The notes beneath the pieces were generated by a model that saw nothing but the letters and a program-made list of their open reading frames with translations, had not been told where the DNA came from and did no database searches. Both the position numbers and the translations under genes were made by a program. Below are positions 1-12,000 of a stretch of 64,000 nucleotides of DNA, in pieces. Each line of letters opens with the position of its first letter. The first letter of the stretch is position 1. Origin of the DNA: Nostoc calcicola FACHB-3891 (GTDB lineage: Bacteria; Cyanobacteriota; Cyanobacteriia; Cyanobacteriales; Nostocaceae); assembly GCF_014697355.1 (NCBI RefSeq), contig NZ_JACJRQ010000015.1, positions 62,001 to 126,000 of the forward strand, read 5' to 3'.

Positions 1-3000
1 TGTAATAAGGATCGGGGTGTTGGCTGGCTGGTTCGTTAGTGACATCAACGGTAATACCGCCGACTTTGCCGACTGTTGTTTCCTTAACGCTGTCTTGCAG
101 CAATAGGTCGATGTCACCGCCAGCAACCAGCGGGTCGATGTTAATTGTGAAGTCCGAGACAGACGCATCCCGCAGACGACCTTTTAAGCTGAGTGAAATA
201 TCGTCCTTGGCATTGACAAAAATCTGGGAAGCGCGATTGGGACTTTGCACCAGTTCCACATTCACTCGATTGTTAACGGTACCATCTGTGGCGATCGCAC
301 CGATACTCTGATTTGTGGCATCAACTTGGAAAATATTGGTGCGAACGGTTTGCGAAGTGCCAGCTAAAATATTACCGCCCTGATTGAGGATGCTTGTTTT
401 GCCGATGGGGTTCTCAATTAAACCATTGAGCGTAATATTAGACGTACTCAAGTTTTGGATATCTACCAAAGTTGGCTGAACGCTGCGCTCAATATTAAAG
501 TTGAGGGTGACATTTGTGGCAGTGAGTCCTACCTTTGGTTGACCAGTGCGGTTGACAACATCAATGTTATTGACGGTTAGCTGCTTGGAGGATTTATTGG
601 TGATTTTGACTGACTTAAATGTATCCAGAAAATCAAAGGTGCCTTGAGTTCCTTGAATCGTGCCATTTAACGCCTCAAACAACACCTCAGCAGTGCCTCT
701 GTTTTGGATATTATCAACAGAAATATTTCCAGATATGGCACCTGTAGTTTTACCGCCATTGACGCTCACATTCACTGCTTTGGCGATGTTACCGTTGGCA
801 TCAACTTCTAACACCGGATTAGGAACGCCAAGAATCTCAACGTCAGCATTCCAAGTTACCTGCCGAGTTTGCGACTCGCTTGATTGATTTTTGTCAAAGT
901 AGCGGTCTGATGTGTCAACGGAACCAGCCGACCTTTCCAAAGGAGCGTTAAAGGTTTCTACGAACAGAGCCAAATCGTCTTTGTTCTTGTCTTCTAGCGG
1001 GCTATTGCTGCCTCTGGCTCCCGCAGAAATTGTTGCCCCGGCTTCGGCGTTAACTGTACTAGAAATATTATCTGTACCCAGCGCCCGCGCTTCTTGCGGT
1101 GGTATCAGTGCCACTGCCAAGCGTCCGGCTTTGCGTTTGATTTCAAAATTCTCGGTGTTAGCGGTATCAGAGTCGCCTTGGTCGCCGTGTCTAGCTTGAA
1201 TGTCAACACCTTGGTTGCCTGCAATCTCGGCATCGGTCTTAATCGTCACATTGGCATCGGAATCAATTTCGATGTCTGCATCTGAGAAGGCTGTAGCTAC
1301 TCCCAACAGAATTGGGCTAACGGCTAAACTCTCAGCGGTGGCGGTGGCTTTCATCCGCGATACTTTGGCATCGATGTTAACTGCTTCGCCAGTGACGATC
1401 GCTCCTTGACCAATTTCCACCTCGGAAATTGCCCCTGTAGATTTCCCAACTCTTACACCACCAGGGAAATCGCTGTTATCTTCTTTATCGGCATCCGCAC
1501 CAGCACCAATGGCGATCGCTTTGGTTTTAGAATTACTGGAGGCGGTCGTTGCGGCATCTGTGTGAATATTTACCAAATTGCCGGCGGTAATGTTGGCATT
1601 TTCTCCTACCTTTGCCTGGGTCTTGTAGTCAACCTGGGCTGAGGTATCAGCGATCGCCGCCGAGATGGCACCGCCGCCTTCAGCAGTGGCGGTAACAGCC
1701 ACTACGTTGTCAGAGGTGGCAAAGAGTTCAAAGTTTCCGCCTGCTGTAATTGCCACATTCGTAGCATCGCCGCTTTCGTCGCCAACAAAGGCGGTTGTAG
1801 TTGCTTCTCGCGTCACCTTCGTCCGTACAACACCGATTTGGATGGCACCACCCGCTCGGTTATCTGCCAAGGTGGAAATATCTCCAGCAGATGAGGAAAG
1901 AATTGCCACATCTCCACCAGCATCTATCTCCTTGGCAGCAATGTAGGATTTAACGGTTGGTTTTGACGTGGCAATAGATGTCGGAACTGCCACATCTGCC
2001 AGAGAACCGCCAGCACTCACCACCGTTGTTGAGGATTTGCCATCGCCGGATGTCGGTAAAAGCTGACTCAAGGGTGTACCACCCGCGCCCAAAAGCTGAT
2101 GCTGTCCAGCAGGCTGGGAACTGAGATCCATGTGTAGTGTATGGTTTCCTGTTGCCCCACCAGACAAATCAACGCCTTCTGTGCCGATGAAGTGAGTTCC
2201 TGTGATACCAGCAGCATTCAGAGTGATGGCAGTGCCGTTGACAGTTGCCGCCAGTTGGAAAGTGCCAGCGCTTTGGTTGGCGTTAACGACGTAATAACTC
2301 ACACCATCTTGCAGACCAGTAATCGGCTTGTCGGTGGCTCGAATCAAGGTGTGGATAACGTTTTGGTCGGCTGCGGCAGTCTTCGCGGGGATTAAATCGA
2401 TCGCCTTCACCGCAATATCATCGCTGGTATCGTTAGGCGTTCCGTTATCGCTACCTGTTGCTTCGTTCTGGGTTGCCGCCAACTGGATTTCATCGGCGTT
2501 TTTCACAATTACATAGTAAGTACCGCCATCAACGAGATTGCCGATAACAGCTCCACTGCCCTGCTTGCGATAAATGACGGCTTCACCCGTGGTGAAACCG
2601 TGATTTTCTAAGAAGATGTTGTTTGCTTCCGGTACATTTTGAATGTTATTGTTACCGTCTATCCCTAGTTGGCGATCGCCGTTGTTTTCCACAACAGACA
2701 CATCCACTAAGCTGCTACTGAATTGCTTGGCTGAAGGAGCGCGGTAAGTAACAACCTGTCCATTGCGGAAGTTATCATTTGGGTTAGTGTTTGTGATGGT
2801 TAAGGTACTACCGCTAATGGCTGTTGGGCTGAAGGATTTAGTTGCTGCTGTTGCCTCTGCTAAACTGCTTGCTAACTTAATCGTGGTGTCGTCAATCTTG
2901 CGGACGTAGTAAATTTGGCTTTCACTCAAGCCACCAACATCGCTGTTGCTGCCACTGCGATACACAACCGCATCTCCTGTCTGGAAATTATGCGCCCCAT

Positions 3001-6000
3001 CGAAGGTAATGGTATCTTTTTGTGCATTAATCTTGGCTGCGTTAAAGGACGATCCCAAACGGATGGAGAGGGGCTTAACGGATATATTGCTTGCCGTTTC
3101 GGTTTCTAGTTGATCGTCACCGCTCAATGTCAGGGTTGAGCCGCTAATCGCAGCGATGGTATATGTGCCTTCATTCTTCATCAACCCTGAGATGACGATG
3201 CGTTGTCCAACGCGGAAGCCGTCTGCTGACCATTGTTTACCATCGCTGCGGGTGATGGTATCTGCACTGCCAGCGTTGGTAAATACCAGTTGCTTAACGG
3301 TAACCGCTGGAGTTGCCAAAACGTTGTATTCCCGTCGCTGTTGTTGATTTCCTGGACCGGTGATGAATTCTTGCAATCCACCGATAACTGCATTTGGTGC
3401 ATCATAGGTGACGATAGTGCCATCAGACAACTCATAACCAAAGTCAATTGTGTCTTGGGTCAAGTCAACCGCCGTCGATGGCGTGAATAGATCCGTTGGC
3501 GGTGTACCATTTCCGTCGGATGCAGCTTCGGCTTTAACGCCAATGTTACCCTCTGCTTTGATAATCGAGCCTGTGCCGATGTAACTACTGACTTCTGGTG
3601 AAATCGTCGTATTCACCGTCGCCGCACTCACGTTAGCGCCAATGCTACCACCGTAACTCCCAGCCTTGGCGTCTCCTTCTGCCCGAATTGATTTCGCGTC
3701 TACTGTGACATCACCGGAGACTTTGTTTTCTGTATTGACATTGTTGCCAATATATGCACTAACTTGGGGTTTGACGTTAACCGTAGCATCGATGACGTTG
3801 ACATTTGCTAGGACGCTACCAGCACCAGCCACCATATCGGCAGTGACAACATCTGTACTTTCAGCCTTAATGGCGATCGCTCCTGCCTGTTTAATCGTTG
3901 CGTCATTGCCAATATAAGCCAAGGTTGCTTGGGTATCTTCGGAATTTGCCACCATACCACCCACGGCCACCAGTCCACCTACACCCACACGGGTATCAGC
4001 TTTGGCTGTCACCTTCGAGTTGGCTTGCACCTGAATTGTGCCATTGGCGGCGGTAATGGTAGTGTTACCCGTGGAAGTACCATCTGCTGCTTTACCGATG
4101 TACGCCTCTGTTCTGCCTTGTGCCTTCGATGTCGAATTAGCACCAGCACCAGCACCACCGATCGCCAGTGCGACTGAGGTGGCTATGGAAAAGGCTGTGA
4201 TGTTTGCAGTTGAGTTAGCGATCGCTGTAATACCACCTGTTGTCGAGGTGACATTCGCGCCGTCAATGTATGCTTTAACCTTGTTACCAATGGTATTTTC
4301 ACTGATAGAAACACCAACGGAAGCCCCAGCCACAGCAAAGGACAACGCCCCAGAACCGACATCAGACTTGATGGTGGCAGAATCCAATGCTGAAAGGTTA
4401 ACGGCTCCAGTGGCGTTAACTAAACTACCACCTGTGATGTAGGAGGCAATCTGGTTAGTTGTCTTGTTCTTGGCGCTAGCCCCGGAACCTGCTGCCGCAA
4501 AACTGACTTGAGAAACTGCCCCAGCCACGGAAACAGCTACCGACAATGCGGTGATGCTTTGAGTAGATTTGGCTGCTAGTTCAACCTTGCCCGCAGATGT
4601 CACAGTTGAGTCAATATAAGCTTTAACGCCATTGTTGATGGTATTCTCAGCGATTGATGCCCCAACAGCCACCGAGCCTGCGCCACTACCGCCGGAAATT
4701 GCCACGCTACCACCGCCAGCATTGGCATTGATAATGGAGGTATCAGTTGCAGTTAACTTGACTGTACCGTTATTAGTGGTAGTGACATTACTGCTGTTGC
4801 GAATTGATGCGGCGATGGTATTGTCAATTTTGTTGTAAGAGCCAACTCCAGCCCCCGCCAAAGCAACGCCAGTACCACCAACACCCACAGCTCCAGCCCC
4901 AGCCAGAGCGAGGACATCCACATCGGCGGTGGAGGTTGCACTTAGCTCCACATTACCAGGGGTGGTGACAGTGGAGTTATCTACGTATGCCTCGATAGTA
5001 TTATCGATGGTGTTATTAGCTAAGGAAGCACCAACGGCAAGGGAAATACCACCACCAGAACCGATGCCAACAGCGATCGCCACACCACCGGCATCGGCGA
5101 CAATTGTGGAGTCATCCGTTGCAGTTAGGGTGACGTTGCCAGGATTTGTGACAGTCACATTCGCTGTATCCTGAATCGATGCTTCAATGTTGTTGCTGAT
5201 GGTGTTGGTTGTCTGGGAACCAGCACCAGAACCACTTAAACCACCACCACTACCACCCGCGCCTGATAAACTGCCAGCTACAGCCAAGGCATCGATATCT
5301 GCGGTGGATGTTGCTGTTAGGTTTACACCAGTAGAGGCATTAACTGTTGATTTGTCAATGGTTGCTTTGGTGGTGTTGTCGATGGTATTAGTGGCGATCG
5401 CTGCACCCACAGAAACAGCAGTTCCACCACTGCTACCACCAGCCAGGGCTACTGCTACCCCACCTGCATCGGCATTAATAGTAGAAGTGTCAATTGCAGA
5501 TAGCGTCACACTTCCGCTATCTGCTGTGACGTTATTGCTATTGTTAATCGATGCTTCGATAGTGTTGCTAATGGTGTTATTGGAACTGGAACCAGCACCA
5601 GAACCTGTAACTCCACCACCATTTCCAGTTGCACCTGATAAAGCTGCACCCAGAGTAAAGGCGTCAATATTTGCTGTGGAGTTCGCACTCAGCGCCACGC
5701 TATTACCCACCACCGGAGAACCATCAATAGTTGCCTTGGTAGTATCGCTCACGGTGTTGGTTGCTAGGGCGGCTCCTACAGAAATAGCCACGTTGTTGGG
5801 TTGGCTACTCAATGCCAGAGCCACTGCCACACCACCAGCATCGGCCACAATGGTGGTATTATCGGTGGCTGTTAATGAAACTGCTCCACTGGCATCTACG
5901 TCGGCATTATTCTTAATCGATGCCTCAATTGTGTTGTCAATGGTGTTGGTTGAGGAAGTTCCAGCGCCAGAAGCACTCAACAGTGTTTGACCAGCCGTCG

Positions 6001-9000
6001 CAGAAATCGCTCCAGCAATGGTTAAAGCGTCAATCTTCGCTGTGGATGTGGCTGTGAGATTAATTGCATCAGCAGTGGACTCTACTTTTGCATTGTCAAT
6101 GGATGCTTTAACGGTGTTAGAAATCTTGTTAGTAGACTGGGATGCCCCAACGCTCAAGGCGGCACTAAAGTCTTTGCCGAGACTCACAGCTACGGCTACA
6201 GCACCGGCATCTGCTGTAATGTTGCTGGTGTCTGTGGCGGTTAAATTCACAACTCCATCGGCTTCGACATCTGCTTTGTTGCGAATCGCCGCTTCAATGG
6301 TTTTATTCACAGCGTTATCCGAACCAGCTCCAGCCCCAGAGACGGCTAATCCTTGCTTACCACCTGCGCCAGAAACAGCACCGCCAATTGTTAACGCTTG
6401 AATGGTGGCCTTTTGAGTAAAGCTGAAGGAGTGAGATGCACCCGAACCAAGGGAAGTCAAATCAATGGCGATGCTATTCTGAGCATCGGCTTCTGTAGAA
6501 GCTAGCTTGATTGTATTATCGTTGATTACGATTACGTAATACTCTTGTTGTCCAGTCAGTCCCCCAATTACAGAGCCACCGTTGGCATATTTCACCTTTT
6601 GCCCTGTGGTGAAATTGTGGTCTTGGATGGTAATCGTGTTATTTGCCACATCCACAACATCTGCACTGGAAGCATTAAACGTAATTGCCTTATCCGCCGA
6701 GGATCTCGCCGTTACGTTCACATCACCAGCTGTGGAGGTGACTGTGGCATCATCAATTACAGCACTGACTAGATGGGGGTTTTTCCCAAAGGTGAAACTG
6801 TGACTGCTACCAGTTCCCACAGCAGTCAGGTTGATAGCCACTCCATTGGTAGCATTTGCTTGGCTGGTGGCTAGCTTGATGTTGTTGCTATCTACCACAA
6901 TGACATAATAATCCTGCCCCTCGGTCAGTCCCCCGATCGCAGTTCCATCGCTGCCACGGGAGTACTTGACTCGTTGTCCGGTGGTCAAGTTGTGATTGGC
7001 AGAGCTAATCTGGTCATTGGTAACATCCACCGCCCCAGTACTGGAACCGTCAAAGCTAAGAGAGTCTGTGGTTTGTCCAATTCTATTCGTAGCGAAGGAT
7101 GCGCCAACTGATACAGCGGCATTGGCATCTTTACCTATGGCAGCGGCGATCGCTACACCACCCGCATCTGCTTTGATGGAGGCGCTATCAATTGCCGTAA
7201 CGCTAATGTCTTCTGTGGCGCTGACATTGGCAGTGTTTTTAATGGAGGCTTCGATGGTGTTATTAATCGTGTTACCAGAGCCAGCCCCAGCCCCAGCAAA
7301 AGCACCACTCAACCCTTTAGTACTTTGGGCCCCAGCAACTGAACCACCGATGCTCAGAGCTTTGATAGTTGTTGTGGAATCAGCTGTGATGTTGACACTG
7401 CCAAGGGAAAGAACTGTGGATTTATCGATGTAGGCTTTGGTGGAATTGGTAATTCTATTTATCGATGCCGATACACCCACAGAGACGGCAGCTGAACTCG
7501 ATTGTGCGCTAGCCAAGGCAAGGCTAAAACCACCAGAGTTGGCTTCAATATACGAATTATCTGTGGCTCTAATGTTTAATGCTTTGCTTGTGTTCTTAAT
7601 ATTGACAACACTGTTATTGCTAATAAAGGCGGCAATGTCGCTATCAATTACGTTCTCCGAACCAGATCCGGCTCCTGACACACTAAAAGCACTATTTGTC
7701 GGGGCGTTGCTAGCAGCCACACTACCAGCAAGGGTGAGGGCAAATATCTTGGCTTGAGATGCTTTGGCAGTTACTTCTACGTTTCCAGTATTTGTGGCGC
7801 TGGCATTAATAGTGGAATTGTCGATGTATGCACGAATGGTGTTTTCTATCTTATTAGTCGCCGCCGACACGCCGACTGTGATTGTGTTGGCATTACCTCC
7901 AGTCGCACCAGTGATGCCGAGTCCTAAAAGTCCCGCGATCGCATAAATTTGTGAGGTATCATCAGCAGTTACCTTCAAGTCTCTCTTAGCATTAACAGAG
8001 GCATTTTGCAAGTATGCTTCTGTGGTATTTCTAATAATGTTTTGGGAAACTGAACCAGCAACATTAACTGTGGTGGCTCCTGCTGTTGGGTTGTTGACAT
8101 AATTTCCAGCTAAACCGATAGAACCAGAAACCACTATGACATCTTCCAGTGCTTTGAGTTCTACATCACCAGCTGTAACTGCTGTCCCAACGATAAAAGC
8201 TTGGGTTTTATTTTTAAAATCGTTGAGGCTGTAAGCGCCATAAAGACTTGTCTTAACCGCATTGGTTGGCTGGGGATTGGGATTGGGATTTCCGCCAAAT
8301 GCAAACCCACCAGAGAAAGTTCCCAAGAAGGAATCATTGATGGCATTTAAAGAAACATTGCCTGGGGTGGTAATAGTACCAGTGTTATTAATGTAAGCTT
8401 GGGCGGTATCGTCGATATAATTCAGGGCGACGTTACCAGAAGCATTTACTCCATATTCGCCCGGTTCCGGCGCAGTTGGTTGAGCTGCCTCGCTGTATGA
8501 ACCAGCCAGGGAGAACACCCAATAATTACCTGTATTCTTCGCTCCTAAATCAACATCACCACTCACATTAATTGATAATGGATTGCCAACTAATTGATCG
8601 GGATTATCTAAATCCTTGCCAATAATGGCTTTGGTGGTACGGTCAACTTCGTTGTAGCCAACGCTTGCGCCAACGCCCACATTATCGGTTTGTTGTATCG
8701 AACCAACAATGGCATATCTTTGGACATCACTCTCAGCATTGACGCTGATACCTCCACCTGTGATGTTAACCCCTGTGCCAATCTGGGCAATGGTTGTACT
8801 ATCTTGGACAAAGCCGAGTCCACTACCACTAAACCCAAATTTTTCGGCATCACCCCCAGATTGCACAAAGTCCAGCCAGAAAATCTTTTCCTTGGCTTTG
8901 ACATCCAAGCCTTCACCAAGGGAACCTGTATGAATAAATGCTCCGGCTCCAATTCTGGCAATCGTATTATTTGTTACTCGTTGCACAGAGATGGAAGCGC

Positions 9001-12000
9001 CAATACCACTGCTGGCACGATTACCAAAGAAATTGAAGACCTCGGTAGCGTCACCTTTAAACCTTCCTCTGGCAAAATTATCAACTGCTAAATCTAAGTG
9101 AATGATGCCAACTGCATTCAGCAGTGTCATCTCAGTAACAGCATCCACGAAGACTGCTTGGGTATCAGTCCGATAATTTGTTTGTTGATTGATTTTGGCA
9201 TTATCGCCAATGGTGGCTTCAGATCTGTTGTTGTATTCTGAGTAGGTGCCGGACAGGGCAAAACCAAAATCTCCACCTTTGATTTTTTGTGCTACTCCAT
9301 CTTTAACGTCTCGACCGCCTTTATTTTTAGTGGTGACAAAGGTATTTAAGATGCGTTTGGGGAAGCCCAAAGAACCATCAAGCAAAACGTCTGAAATCAG
9401 AACTGCTAGGTTGCCATAGGCGTTGAGGGGGTCGTTGGCAAAATCAAAATCTTTCTTGAAGTCAATGAGGAACGGATAAGTCAGATTGGTAGTTACTGCT
9501 AATTTGCCTTTGGCATCTATCTGAGCATTATTCGCTACCGTTGCCAGGACTGTATTCGTGTAAACTCCTGCACCAATACCAACTGCGATCGCATTTCCTT
9601 CTGCATCTTTACTGGTTGCTGCCTCTACTATTGTTTGTAGCTTTTGTTTGGTGGTGGCGGAAATCGTCACATCTGCATCAGACTTGAGGACAGCATTACT
9701 ACCAACATTGGCAGTGACGGTATGTTTAAACAGGTTGAGTCCAAAGCCTACTCCTAGAGAAAAACCTTTGTTATCATCCATTTTCCCAATAGGATTCTGA
9801 ATGAGATTCCCCTTGGAATCTTTCACATCCTGTTTACCTTTGAGCAGGTCTTTGGCTCTCCCTGGCTCTGTCAACGGGGTAAAGCCACCGGTATACAATA
9901 ATTGGGGATTGGCTAATAAATCCCGCCATTTTGGACTCGAACCATTGGAACCTTTGATGATTACTTTATCTGTAGCGTCTAAGTTAGCAGCGATGGTGAT
10001 ACCGCTAGTTGCTTGAGGAATTTTCAAGCTTTGAGATTTATCTGTGGGTACGCTGGCAACGCTGGCATCGAGGTCGATTGGTTTTGCATTAATAGCCTCT
10101 AGCACATCTTCAGTCAGCTGGATGGTATCGGCATCAATGACGACTACGTGGTAGTATTCCTGATTTGTTAAACCCCGAATCTCTGTATCACCTGCTGCGA
10201 CGGTTCTAAATGCTTTGAGGTTATGAAGCGAACCAGTACCTGTGGATGTTAAATCTTTAACAGCTTGAGTGGTGGGATCGAGTAGCTTGATGGTATTTGC
10301 ATTAATAACTTGTACTTTATAGGTGGCGTTGGCTGTCAGTCCAGCGATCGCAGTCGCACTCTCGCCTAAGTAGCCAAATTCGTAAGTGACGGTATCTCCT
10401 GTCTGCAAACCATGTGACTCAATGGTAATTTGGTCGTTGGTCACATCTACTGCTGTTTCTGGTTCAAATGACAGGTTGTAAGGTAAGGATGCAGTTGTAG
10501 AAACTGTGGGATCTACTTGATAGTAAAGTGTCTGACCAGTGGTAAAACCATGATTGGCGATTTTAATCGTGTTTTTCTCGCTATCAACGATCGCATTATT
10601 AGATGGATCGAACTGAATGAAACCTTTCATGGACTTAAATTCGTGAGTAGTTCCTGTCGCCCCTGCTAGGAGATCGACAGCAGTCCCACTCTCTGCTGCT
10701 TCTAAGGTGTTAGCTAGCTTAATGGTGTTTTTATCTACCACGATGGCAAAATAGCTGCGTCCGCTAGTCAGTCCGCCAATTGCTGTGCCTGTACCACTGG
10801 AATAGTTGATGATTTGACCTGTGGCGAAACCGTGGTTAGCGATCGTAATTGTGTCATTAGTAATATTTACTATCCCAGTATTGGTGGGATCGAAGGAAGT
10901 TGTCGCCTGGACTTGCTGGTTGTAGTTCAATAAGTGGGATGTGCCCGTACCACTAGCTTTATTGGAACCTTGGGCATCTTCGAGAAAATCGATCGCACTG
11001 CCACTTGCTGCCGCATCAATTGTATACGCCAACTTAATATGGTCTGGATCGACAACGATGACGTAATGCTCAACTCCAGTGTCAAGTTCATTGACATCAG
11101 TCCCATTTTGATCGCTGGAATAAATTACTTGCTGGCCTGTGGTCAAGCCGTGGTTGGGAAGATAGATGATATCGGTATCAACATTAATCGCTGTTGCTGG
11201 GTCGAAGAAGATGCCTTTCTGTGGACTTAAGCTGTGCTTCACCCCACTTGACACATTGGAGTTATCAATATCGAGTGCAGTACCTTTTGTGAGTTTGATG
11301 GTATTTTCATCTACTACAAAAATGGTGTAAGTCTCGCCATTGTTCAGACCGCCAATGTTACTACCACCACCGTTGCTGTAAACAATTTCATCTCCCGTTT
11401 TGAAGCCGTGATTGGGAATAGTAATTGTGTCATTTGCACTATTGACGTTTGCTAAGTCAAGGTTTTTTCCTACTGATGAACCACTAGCGGTAATCTTGCC
11501 ATTGACTGTGGCTTCAATGTTGGTTTCATCCCAGTTAGCACCAAGGCCTATACCCACTTTGCCGTCAAGGAAGATGGAGGTTTGAGCTTTGCCTTCACTG
11601 TTAACCTTGCCATCTGCTTTGACATTAACGTTGCCACTGGCGTTAATAGTAACTGCTTCGTCTACAATCGCTTTAGAAGTGGTTTTGGTGTTGGCTATTG
11701 CAACTGCAACTCCTTTTTCGTTACCATCGGCAGCGTCAAAACTCTCCATGACGTTACCAAGGACTTGAGCCAGCACTTTCGCAGTGGTTGTAGTCTTTGA
11801 TGTAATGTTGACATCTTTGCCAGCATCAATGGTGGTAGTTCCTTGAATCGAAACCTGAGCTTCTCCTGTAGCTTGCCCATAGGCTGCGGCAAATCTATTT
11901 TTGTTGATGTTGCCAAAATCATCAACCATACTGATGGCTTTCACACTGCTGTCAACATTAGCTGATGTGGTGATATCGACTTTGCCGGTAGCATCAATGT

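Noticed and set aside
5187..5990. A 267-codon plus-strand frame, and many similar plus-strand frames in 1-13636
   Set aside because: They are antisense to the giant minus-strand gene, rich in Ala, Leu, Pro and Val, and have no domain or ribosome site. They arise because the repeat-coding strand rarely gives stops on the other strand.
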